Assembly: GCA_013115145.1 (NCBI GenBank)
Contig: JAAPAO010000283.1
Location: 1 to 43,208, forward strand
DNA: 43,208 nucleotides
Source: Perkinsus chesapeaki
Lineage: Eukaryota > Perkinsozoa > Perkinsida > Perkinsidae
Direction of reading: 5' to 3'
Under the pieces are notes generated by a model. That model was given only the letters and a program-made list of their open reading frames with translations, was not told the origin of the DNA and made no database searches. Position numbers and translations under genes: made by a program. Positions 22,528 through 33,331 of the stretch are shown here, piece by piece. Within the stretch, counting starts at the first letter, position 1, and each line of letters begins with the position of its first letter.

Positions 22528-25500
22528 ATGGCGGAGGAGCAACAGCAGGAGATGGTTGATGTCCCTCTATATGCCCCGTTTTACCTTCTCAACTATGGCC
22601 TCTTTATTCTAATTATTTTATTTCATCTCGCGAAGGCCTTGCTAAACAAGAGAGTGAAACCCTCCAAAGGTAAGGTTGTGGTTTCAGACGACTCGAGTCT
22701 CACTATTGGTTTTGGGCAAGTCCTCGCGGAACGTCAAGTGGTTCTGGAGAGGCTGAAGAGGTTCTTGCACTACATGGTTTTTCCGTCATGAAAAAGTTTT
22801 CAGGACTGACCTATCATATCCCTGTTCCTGAAAATGGCAGCATCGATAGATGAAAATAGACTAGACACTTGACAAATCTTTACTCTTTATATATCTATAT
22901 TGTTATTCTCACAGTACACTATCTCGTATGACAGGTCACACGGCAACAGTAGAAGCGGAGGGCATCACAGAGCTAGGCTACCGGAGAACTGTTTTGGGAA
23001 CTGCCCTTGAAGTTCTGACAGTGGCATGGATGCTTTGGATGGAAACGGGAATGCTCCTCCTGGCAATCGGCAAGTACGCGCTCAAGGTTAAGATATATTC
23101 ACATCTGGCCATATTGTTACGCTACTCACCACCGAGGGGGGCTTCCTTACTTTAACTCTTAGTAATGTGAATTATTATGTTTATAACACCTGTTTTTCAC
23201 CTTCTCGACCCTTGATTATTTATTGGCTTTTCCAACGATACTTCTCTGTCATATCGCTGCGGCTATATTACTGTCGTTGCAGTTACTATGGCTTCTGGCC
23301 GTTTGGTAATGTGACTGCAAGCTGGGATAGCTACACTGCAGGATTCCTGATAGCATGGGTAAGTTACCGAGAGAATACAAGCCATAGCGCAGCTACGACA
23401 AGAAACACTCGTTTACCCGGTTGGATCTCCATCCCTAATATCGCCTCGCGCCGTTGTAGAAGACTCGGTCTCAAATATAGTGCAATAGGCTTGATTTGTT
23501 CGGAGAGGTGCGTTTTCTCGTATCTTCCTCAATCGTTTTGCATCCCCTTCTTCAGGGTGCATCCCCCTGTCTTTGTTGATTGTTGTTGTTCTTCTTCAGG
23601 CAACAAGCACTTGCCTTCTCATGCTCTCGATAAGGTTTTCCAAGCTCTTGTCTCTGCTCTATTTGGAGCCGTGTGAGTTGCGGGATGCAGAGTAAGTCGG
23701 TCGTCTCCACTCCCTTCTTCGCTAGCTCATATCGATCTCTACGAACTTGTTTTCCCTCTATACTTGACTATTGACGGCCCTCTCTTTGGTTCCGTATTCT
23801 TCATTCAGTTATGTCATGATGCGTTCGCATAACACAGACGAGTGCGGTACTGTCATCAGCCATGTCGAGCTCTGCAAAGTTCAGGTATTGCCACCTGTCA
23901 GCCCTTGTCCCATTTTACTTCAGACAACAGCGAGACGCGACGTTAGATGGGTCGCATACCAACTCTCGCGCTACTCCTGGGTGGAAGAGGTTGCTCTGTT
24001 CACCTCAGTGTCAATATTCAATCCCGCGGGTCCGACATCAAAAGAAGTAACCGCCGCCGCTGGAGGCCGCTATCAAAGATGCTCACGTGGTCAGGTTTTC
24101 GCTGGCCGATTGGGCAGGACCTCTGCCGAGGCCGACGACTTCCTCGCGGTGGACGGGAAAAATGAAATCGACGTGCCCGTTTCGCCCTTTTTAACGGCTC
24201 TAGTGAGCACAGTCTTCTTGTAGTGGGAACGGCATTGCCTTTGTTTTTCAGGGAAATGAGCTGTTCAACTATTTCTATGTATATCAGTTGGCCGCGGCCT
24301 GGCTGCCTATATTCTGGGAGTACATCACATACGGCGTTGTCCTTCTGATCCTCTCATTAGGCAGCGCTGTGGCCAAGGTAAGCTCTCCTTCGCTTTCGAA
24401 AGAATAATCTACTGTGTTCAGGTCTTTACTGAAAGACGTCAAAGGTTTGAGCTCCGTGAGATGGCCAGAGTGACCGGAACAGTATGGGTTAAGCGAGACG
24501 GCGACTGGCGGAGGCTTACTAGTGATTTGTTGGTCCAAGGGGTCAGTTGTTGTCAATCTCGGCACGGCTCGTATCTACCTGTTAGGATCTCATCGCTCTC
24601 ATGGACGATGACGCCGATGACTCGGATGAGGTTGGTCAGTTGTCCGTGGATGCCATGATTATCAGCGGCAGCGCGGTGTGTGATGAAAGCCTTCTTACCG
24701 GCGAGACCATGCCCATACAGAAGTTTGAGGTGTGCCGGCTTGAGGCGTCACTGGAATGTCTGTCGCGCAATGTGATAATTGAAGTGTCTGCCGCCACAGT
24801 TTTCCGAACTGTAAAATCATCCTTATATGTTCTTACGTGGGGATTCTTGATTCAGTGGCGATCATGGTACTTGGTTCCGTCGTCGCGGCGAAGTTGGCAT
24901 CGCTGGCCAACAAGAGTCAGCATGTGAACGTTACAACTTTAATTTCATACGGTTAGTATCGACCATGTTCCACATCGGGCTGTTGGCAGTCGAACCAAAA
25001 TATCCGGTCCACAAGTCAGCTGCTTTTTCTCTTCGCGTTCTGGGCTTTCGTCGCTTACAGAGTACTGCACAGTGACGTGGTCTTAGCTGAGCTATAGTCT
25101 CGACTGCTAGCTCCCTTCACAGGTGTCGTCACCGGAGGATGAGCCTGATGTTATGAACGTGCCACGAGATCCGAGAACGGAGAATAAGAAGCATTACGTG
25201 TTCGCTGGCACTAAGCTGCTGTCAGCATCAGGGGCCCCGGAGGCGGAGTTGCCGAGAGATCCGGATTCGGGCGGGAAAGGTGGGCCTCTCCTCAACTATG
25301 CACATGCGAACTTGCTCAAAGCTCTCTGTTGAGCTGCTGCGCCTCGGGACATACGCTCTATCACACTTGCGCAGCTTCCTTCCAAAAGATACTTCCAATC
25401 TCAAGTTTCGCGAGCTAGATGCTCTGCTTGTGATTTTTCATATAACCTAACTGCTCTGCATGCCTCCTGGACAACAGTTACGATCACCCAACTTCAGCGA

Positions 25501-28500
25501 TCTACGCTCTGCATTCGTACAGGGCGCGGCTCCGCGATGACTATTTTATCTGCGTTAATTTCTCCTTCTCAGGATGCCTCCTTATTGTAACTCACCGAGC
25601 ATCCGACAGTCTCCGAGGCCGTCTTCTCCGAACGCTACTTTTCGGCGCGCCAGTTGCAGCGACCTGGATTCGCGAGATCTGGACGGTCCTCGGCATCCTC
25701 TTCGTGTTGGGTATAATCGATTTCATAATCCTCAATGCGAAGTATGCCTTCAACTTGGGAAGCATCCTAAACGCGTGCACCGCGGTGATCGGTATGATCA
25801 GCCCGCTGCTTTCGATTGCGGTAAGTGCTACGGCGAGCATGGCCTCGCGCAGCTATCGGTGTTAGATTCTCGGAGGTCAACTTGCATCAGCTGCAAGATT
25901 GAGGGCTAGTAGCCGCAAGACGAGAAGGTTGCCTCTTGTTTGGCGGTGCCGGTCTAAGAAGATAGGTCAGCTCAGAATGGTGGTGTCGTTAACGAGCGGC
26001 GGCACTTCAGAGACGGAAGAGGCGTTCAAGTCATGTGATGATGAGATCGAGGGGGATGTCGGGGGCAATTTGAGAGTTTATTGCAGAGACGTGGCAAGGC
26101 TGACGCTAACTGGTAAGGTGGGTATGGTGTATGTGGAATATGAGTGTAATACAATTTCAGGGCGAGTGACGCAGATGTGCTTCGATAAGACGGGGACGCT
26201 GACAAAGACAGGTTTGGATTTCCTCGGAGTTTGCCAGTTTGAAGAACTCGAGTAAGCACTTTTGCAGCGGAGCGAAGTTTATTCTCTTGTTCAGTTCTTC
26301 CGCGGTGAGGTCACGCTTGGTTTACTTTGGACGCCGCAATCAAAAGGAACCCATTTCTGGGACGATCGCGGCTGGCTTGGCTCTCACTCATACAGTCAGC
26401 GTCCTTTCGTCTGGGGAACTGGTGGGCAGCCAGGTGAGCTTACGCGTATCTTGCGCGCATCTTTGAGGATACCACTGGGTAGGTTGAACTGAGGATGATC
26501 GAGGCTGCCAAGGCCCTTGGCTGGGAGTACGGTGACGACCTTAAAACGGTTCGGGAGCCAAACAGTAATTTCAACTAGATTGGCAACCTTAATGGTGGCC
26601 TTTCAGATGGTCCGCGCTGGCGGGTTGAGAAGCAGTATACCTTCGACCATCACAGCATGACGATGAGCGCTGTTGTGACCGATGAAAGCAGGGGAGAGTC
26701 TTATGTGTTCTGCAAGGGATCTCATGAAGCTATCCTGGAGAGGTAGGGGTTTGTGGCACTTCGCTGTTATACCCCTTTCTAAGGTGCATTAGTACCAGTG
26801 ATGAGATGAGGGATAAGGCTGTGATGATGGCTGAGAAATATGCCTCTGAGGGATGCTACGTGTTGGCGATAGCCTCTCGCTCCGTTACAGCTGCTGAAGG
26901 TAAGCTGCGGTCGGGTATGCCGCAATAGTGAGCGGCATGGTATCTGCTATATTAACATGGTTTGAAATTATTTTGTTTCTTTAATGTAATATATTACTGC
27001 AATCGACAGGGCGAAGTCGGCTATGCTATGCTGGTATCAACTCAGCGAGCTGTCGCCAAATGCCTTTCGATTTATTCCTGCTTCCCCTGAACAACTTCAA
27101 GTCGTTGCCTCGGATAAGCGAAACGAATCAAACGACGTTTTGCTATCGTTATGTTAGAGTATCATATATAATTATAATAAGCCAGCTAAATATGATTGCT
27201 GTGTACTTCCCATTCCTCTACGGAAATCCGCCAAAATTATGCAGTGTCCCACAGGTGCAACGCTCCCGAGACACGAGCTAGAGGATGACTTGGAGCTACT
27301 TGGTTTGCTGCTCTTCCGTAACGAGGTTAAGCCCGACTCGGCTCGATACATTGACGTGTTGAAGACCGGCGGTGTAGACAGTGTGATGATCACCGGTGAC
27401 TCGGTTTATAATGGCGCTGCAGTCGCCAGAAAAGTGGGCATCATCCCTCCAAGCTACCGGTAGGTCTGAGCTGCTGCAGAGCGCTGTGGTATTCGAGGCT
27501 CTTTAGAGTGATCATCGGGGATGTGATTGGAGAAGGCTGCATTCAGTGGACGGATTTGGATACCCATGAGGAAGTCGACGAGGCTATCTTTTGTGGGAAG
27601 GGCGGAGAGACAGAGCCTGCTTGCCTGTGTGTGACGGGAGCGTGCTTCTCTGAGTTGACCAGAGAGAGCCAGCTTATCCCCTTGATGGGTTGCAGAGGGA
27701 CGTGCCGCAATGGTCAGCTGGGCCCTGGCGTTAGAAGGTCAGAAGGTGCTTGGAATGCGTTCCTGTTACTGTTGATCAGGCCTGGTCTGGTGGATTGTGG
27801 TTGCAGTCGTATAAGAGTATTTGGTAGAATGACACCACATCAGAAGGTTGCTGTTATAACATCATATTCTCGCGCGCCACTTAATTTAATAACAGGAATG
27901 TGTGGTGATGGTGGTAATGATAGTGGAGCACTTAGAGCAGCAGCTGCTGGTAAGTTTTATTATCTTTATTATTTTTAATTATTTATTTTAGGTTTGGCAT
28001 TGAGTGGTAGAGTCGAGGCCAGTGTAGCAGCACCATTTAGTACAGATAGTCCCAGCATTGGCTCATTAGTTTTATTATTAAGAGAAGGTATCAAATAATT
28101 CATCATCACTTTAATTATATATTTCAGCTCGGGCATCAATGTGTACATCCTTTGCCTCATACCGCTTCCTTGTTGTCCGTGGTGTGATTGGCTCCATCGG
28201 CAAGGTATCGTCCGCCTCCCCTGAATGCTGCACACCCCATGTTTAGATGATATTAATGCTGTACGCTGGTGCGTATCTTACCCCCTTCGGTTTCATTTAC
28301 CAAGACTTGATCATGAACCCGTTGCTGCTCTGGGCTTTATCCATGGTACTCACCAGATCACCACTGTCAATGCACCTTCTCTTCAGCCTAAACCAGCGCG
28401 TACTCTGGCCCGAGTTCCACCGGAAGGAAGCCTACTAGGCCCTATGATGGTCATGGCTGCCTCTCTCACTGTACAGCTTGCCTTATACGGTTCCTTTTCA

Positions 28501-29520
28501 TACCGCATTTCCTTCAGATGATAATCGGTGTTATCTTTCTTATGGTAGCATTCTATATTCTATTCAGCAATGAGGGGGAGAGCTGGTTTGTAAGAACTAG
28601 GCCGTACTACTGCGATGATCTCTTAAAATCGAATACTCTCAGGGTCGCTTCGACGGGTCGGCGAGCGAGGTTCACGAGTGGCAGAAGCGATCGGATAACT
28701 TCGAGGCCGCCCTAACCTGGCTTTGGCTTTCGTGGATAACCTTCGATACTGCAGTGTGCTACTCTTATGGCGATGTCCATCGGCGCCCAGTGTAGGAGGG
28801 CCCGGGTTCGATTCCTGGTGGAGGCATTTTTATTTTTTTTAGATATCGGAACCTTCCATTGATATTTGTAGTCCTATTAACTGGTATCCCTCTCATTGTG
28901 CTTCTTGTTGGTCCAAGCAGCGAGTTCAGCTGTGCATTCAAGGTACCTTGCTCGTTTCCCTGTTTTTCTATCAGTTTCTTCTCCCCAGGTTAACTGCAGC
29001 TTACCCGATTTCCAAGCGGTCCAGTACAGTTGGGTCAACTGGCTTTTATTTTCCTACGAGCGAGTGGGCGGTGACGTCTGGTAACCAACCCTCCTCATCA
29101 CTACTTTCACCGTTGCCCCACAGGTACGGAACGGTATCGGGTAATGTGATGCCAGCGTGGCTTCGATGGACTTATTTTGGTCTCTTCTGTGGTATGACTC
29201 TCATCCATCATCTCTCCTATAAGATAATAACCCTTGGTTCGTTCGTCAAAAGGACACTGCCGAGGCTGGGCTGGGGCGCGCAGGAGGGTAAGGCGGGCCT
29301 GGAGGAAGCCGAGCTCACGTGGCTCGAATGACTTAGTCGAATTCGCTTGTACATTTTTGCGCATTCAATTCGGGCAGTTTATCGTTCCGTGATGTGGTGT
29401 CTCGTTGATGTAGCCTTTAATGATGAGGATCTTCTTTCTACAGGGCTGCTCTCGGTAACAGCGTCGTCTCGGATTGATAAGGTTGCGGAGTCGCTGCGGG
29501 CCCCGCTCCTGGTTGGCTAG
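22528..29520 (+). CDS. P5-type (ATP13A/P5B-like) cation-transporting ATPase, copy B
   Basis: This tandem paralogue of copy A keeps the same domain order. It opens MAEEQQQEMVDVPLYAPFYL and, after an intron of about 265 nt, has EGITELGYRRTVLG. Landmarks: RWVAYQLSRYSW, VFTERRQRFELREMARVTG, LTGET (24694-24708), GMISPLLSIA (about 25792-25820) in place of PPxLP, DKTGTLT (26184-26204), LALTHTVSVLSSGELVGSQV, KGSHE (about 26716-26730), VDSVMITGDSV (about 27376-27405), GDGGND (27904-27921), and DNFEAALTWLWLSW before the last helices. The open frame stops at 29331, but a donor at 29288, at the site used in copy A, and an acceptor at 29443 extend it by LLSVTASSRIDKVAESLRA to 29520; I prefer this. The two C-terminal tails are unrelated. 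Most introns are at positions shared with copy A but differ in length and sequence. Confidence 0.82.
27771..28170 (+). repeat. 400-bp block identical to 19730-20129
   Basis: This is the second copy of the identical block. It lies in the same relative place in ATPase copy B, with both whole introns included. The exon just upstream (27508-27660) has 31 of 50 codons ending in G or C, against 6 of 47 in the block's hinge exon, so composition changes sharply at the block edge. Confidence 0.9.
28792..28842 (+). repeat. 51-nt intron made of a tRNA 3' half
   Basis: The intron starts GTAGGAGGGC and ends in a long T-run and TTTAG. It contains a perfect five-pair T-stem (CCGGG and CCTGG, one G-U pair) around TTCGATT, then TGGAGGC as acceptor strand, A as discriminator and TTTTT, as in a Pol III terminator. 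Splicing joins VHRRPV to YRNLPLIFVV in frame (phase 2). The matching copy A intron (21285-21324) is 40 nt and has no tRNA sequence. Confidence 0.7.
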
Positions 29521-30116
29521 ATGATTAACTTTTTCATCGCTGTACCATGGGCTCGAGCTCCAGTGCTTCACCACTCCATGCCTGGCGTGATACGGCGTCT
29601 CATGAACTTATCGATGTGGTTTCATTCTGTATAGTAATTATTTCCCTAATGTAGGGGAGGCTGATGGCTACGGGGGTTATCGTTTACAACTTTCATAAAC
29701 CCTCCTTCCTTTTCGTGTGGAAGCCAGTTGGAGCTTTCCCCGCATCAAATGCCAATTTCAGTCTCGCCGGGATTCGTCCATCCTTACCCGTCCCCGGGCC
29801 CCTTTGGAAGATTGTCTAGGAGCTGCTCGGCTTGTAGCGCAGCTCTCCGTAGGTTGTTCCACGGTGAGCTCACGTCCTGCGTGTTACCGCATATTTTCAA
29901 GTCAGGTCGGCAGCCTTAGCTGCCGCGGTTGAGAGCTTCCGTTGAATCCTTGTACGTTAGCATTTCACAAAGGTATTCACTTCTATTCGACCCTGTAACG
30001 ATCCTTTTCTCGTTGGGATCTACTTAACCTTTCTGTCATCGGGTCCAGGGCTCTTGCGTTCAGTTTCATAGAGTGCGCATCTTGAGAGAGCTGCAATCAG
30101 GATATCGGTGACACGC
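29521..30116 (+). promoter_or_regulatory. Intergenic region before the RNA polymerase III subunit gene
   Basis: This stretch of about 600 bp separates ATPase copy B from the POLR3F-like gene. Short open frames (for example 29717-29932) show no family resemblance. It probably holds the ATPase 3' end and the promoter of the next gene; no specific motif is claimed. Confidence 0.35.
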
Positions 30117-31844
30117 ATGGCCCGAGCTGCCGATGTCGAGGAGCTTCTGCAGCTCCTTACAGACAATCCCGACGGACTTACCAACGAGGATCTGGAAAAG
30201 ACAGGCTGGGAGAAGCAGAAGCTTCTACAGTGCTTGAACCCGCTGCTGCAGGTTGGCAGGAAATCCTGCTTGTTGGGCTGGCATCCTACTTGCAGGCGGG
30301 ACGAGTGGACATTTCGAAGACACCGGGCGGGAAGCTGCTTTATACAGCAGTGCCTGCGGAGATCGCCCAGAAGCTCAGAGGGTTGGATCAGACTTTCCGG
30401 ATGATTTACAAGCTTATTAAGATGGCAGGGACGCAGGGGATATGGAATAAGTAGTAGTGGGCCAGCAGGTGGATGGGTAGGGTGCCCTACTGCAAGGGTT
30501 ACCTCTTCTGTGGGCATTCATAGAGCCGCGTGAACGCGTTATAGCTTAAAGGCTGTCTTATGTCAAAGAACGTAGCTGGAGGCAAACAGGGAACCTACTA
30601 GTGTTCAAGGCCACGCCGGACCGATAGAGGAGCTCGAGGTGTGTGTTCACTATTAGCGAACGTTTGCCTATCTTGGCGAGGTCATTATTCTGATCCCGGC
30701 TACCACCTGGCTTTACCGTTCATACAAGGCTGAGCCCAGTATCCTTACTTTTACACGGTTTGATAGGCTGATTCAGCGTCATGCGGTATGGTATGTAGTG
30801 CAAGCATGAATAGCCTCATCGCATTACGAACCCGCTACCATCTCACAAACGCCGGCTGAAGTGCTCTGTGTGTGCGTTTCTATATGGCACTTGTCGAAGA
30901 AATCCTTTTCAATGCTCCTTCACCAGCTGCTTGGCAGCGCTAGGCCTCGAAGATTGATACTTACTCAGCCTCGTAGGGGTTTTACCGGGCAAACCGGGTG
31001 TATGCCTCACGGCTTAGGGTCGTTGCAAAAGGGGTATTTTTAGGGACTTGGCAACGCGGGCTAACATGGAGCACAGGATAGCATCGGGTAGTGTGACGAA
31101 GATATGCTCACAGCTGGAGGCACGGCGGTTGATAAAGAAGGTCACCTCCGTTCAACATAAATCCAGGAAGGTAATCGCCAGGGGAGGCTGCTGCTGCTGC
31201 CGGGACTGGCCTGGTGACAATGCCTTGGCCAGGTCTGGATGCTGTACGAATTAGAGCCCAGTAAGGAGGTTAGCGGCGGAAATTGGTACCGAGATGGCCG
31301 GTTGGATACGGATCTCATCGAAAGGCTTCGGCAGTGCTGTTTGGACTACATCACCAATCAGAACCGGTAATACAGTGGGGGGCTGGTGGCTGGCTCTAAT
31401 GAAAGTGTCAGTGCTGTGACATGCGAGGATGTCCACCGATACGTGGTGTCACAAGGCGTGTCACACATAACCCACAGCGTCGAGGAGATCGGAGACGTTT
31501 TACGGAGCCTCGAGCTGGACAGAGTAATTATGGTGGTGCCGTCGACAGCCGGGGAAGCAATAGCGAAGTAGGTGGAGTTCCGATCGTCACAATTGTATTC
31601 CCGTTGGTTCAGGCAGTGCTACGTGGCCCGGCCGGCTAACCTTGGCCTCGACTACACGACTCGTATAATAGACGTACCTTGTATTGCTTGCCCAGTCTCG
31701 GCGGAGTGTATGATTGGTGGGCGAGTAAACCCAGAGGAGTGCCTGTTCCTTTCCAAGTGGCTGCGGCTCACCGGTCAAAGCAGCGCCGAAGACAGTGGCG
31801 GCGCCACTGTGGGCGCTGATGAATCCGCGAAGGCCTCCGTATAG
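30117..31844 (+). CDS. POLR3F: RNA polymerase III subunit RPC6 (RPC34)
   Basis: Six exons (30117-30251, 30296-30450, 31044-31170, 31233-31366, 31406-31567, 31613-31844) join to 314 residues, close to the usual RPC34 length of about 316. The N-terminal winged helix opens MARAADVEELLQLLTDNPDG. The second winged helix is LDQTFRMIYKLIKMAGTQGI, followed after a 593-nt intron by NKDLATRANMEHRIASGSVT, RRLIKKVTSVQHKSRKV and WMLYELEPSKEVSGGNWYRD, all hallmarks of the family. The C-terminus has CIACPVSAEC and NPEECLFLSKWL, the four-Cys pattern that binds an iron-sulphur cluster in RPC34 proteins. The subunit helps recruit TFIIIB and open promoters of tRNA and 5S genes. All joins are in frame, so the gene looks intact. 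Confidence 0.92.
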
Positions 31845-31938
31845 TTTACTGCTAATAACGTCGTTTCTACTGTCACCTTCCTTAGCTTGTCTCGTTGTTA
31901 CTGGTATATGCTCATCGGATCTTTCAGCAGTGTGCCGT

Positions 31939-33250
31939 ATGTCTCTCTCGGCCTTCATTGCCGATACGGGTCGGGCAGCGCCGGGCCAGGTAATTGGGGG
32001 TAACGTTGGTAACATCATTATCCTGCTATTAGAACGCCCCGAAGGTTGCCGGAGCAGTGGTACGGCCTGTGCAGGAAAATCCGGCCTTGAGAGCGAGACA
32101 GCAGGAGTTCTTCAACTGCGATCCTAAAGAGGTTTGGTTTCCGCTACTAAGCGACAGTACGGGTTTACTATATTTCGTTGTTTACAGGTTTTGGGCGGCA
32201 TCTCGAAAGCATTCAGAAATGCGTATGAAGGGGCGGTGGAGGAGTTCGAGGTGGCGACGAAGGAAATGAACCCGCAGGTTGGGCGATTCTACCGTTACCC
32301 CTCACTTGGGTAGATTTTCATGCGGATGCGTTGTTGGACTGTACCGTTTGATGAAGGAAATTTGGTAGGAAAGATGCTATGTTCTGATATGCTACGGGGT
32401 AGTTTGGAGGAACTAGATACGGTGGAATGTAGATATATTCTCAACACGACAGTTAGCCGCTTGAACATAGTATTGTAATGAGCGAACCTGGGCAACTCGC
32501 TGGGGGTTGAGTGGCGTACTCGGGGTTATCTCTTTGTAACCGCCTCTTATTATTCTGGTTCGTCATCTAATCTGAGGTCTTTCAGCCGAGTCGGGCTACG
32601 CTGGAGAGGCTGAAAGTACAGACTGAAGTGTCTGCAAGTCTGCTCTCTGATGTGCTTCTAAATGTAGCAGTAGCTCCTGCTGCTCCTCCTACGGTCATAC
32701 AGGCATCTCATCAGGCACTCATGTACGTAGAGGAAAAGGACGTAGCGAAGCCGCAAGCGACTGGTAAGGTTGGTACGTCAATTGATGGTTGACTCAACCA
32801 GGTTGAGTGTTGCCTTCAGATGCTGCGGCAGAGACGCGGGAGCTACAGGCGCTTGAGGAGGAATATGCACGACTAATTGAAGAGACGGCGAAGGTGGGGC
32901 CATTAACTTAATCCCACCTGCTAGAAAGTTTACAAATGGCGATGCTGATTAAAAGCGGCGCTGCTAGTATGAATAATGATGCGCCTCAAATAACAGGCAT
33001 CTCTCTTGGAATCGGGAGGAATGGACTTAGCCAGTGTCTACAATAGGAATATGAACCTTCCAAGTCCATTTGTCAACGTGTTGCTTGGCGGGTAGTGTTA
33101 CTTCAGACTGAATTGAGATATCGAACGAAGAAGGAGCGAGAAGAGAAGCTAAGGGAGTACGTGAAGATGGAGCACGTTGTGGTGGATAAGCTTGAGCACA
33201 TCGGCCAGAGGCTATCTGGCCAACAACCACAACAACATTCCCAGCAATAG
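31939..33250 (+). CDS. Small helical protein, possibly Mis12-like kinetochore subunit
   Basis: Six exons (31939-31989, 32033-32131, 32188-32277, 32586-32763, 32820-32893, 33107-33250) join in frame to about 211 residues. Exon 1 is MSLSAFIADTGRAAPGQ. The segment QEFFNCDPKEV followed by LGGISKAFRNAYEGAVEEFE resembles the opening helix pair of Mis12 (an FF/FG-x-P motif followed by a long helix), and the length is near that of Mis12 (about 205). The rest is coiled coil: RATLERLKVQTEVSASLLSD, ETRELQALEEEYARLIEETA and RTKKEREEKLREYVKMEHVV, with a Gln-rich end. The resemblance is weak and from memory; any other small coiled-coil protein remains possible. The intron 32894-33106 could hide another exon. 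Confidence 0.45.
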
Positions 33251-33331
33251 GTTACCAATTAACATGAGTCTCTAGCAAGGATTTGGCGTTGTCTTGCCGG
33301 TTGCCGGAATTTCGCGGCACAGAATTTTTAA

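Noticed and set aside
22671-22688. An 18-nt intron near the start of ATPase copy B
   Set aside because: It is too short to splice; the acceptor at about 22935 joins to the exon homologous to copy A.
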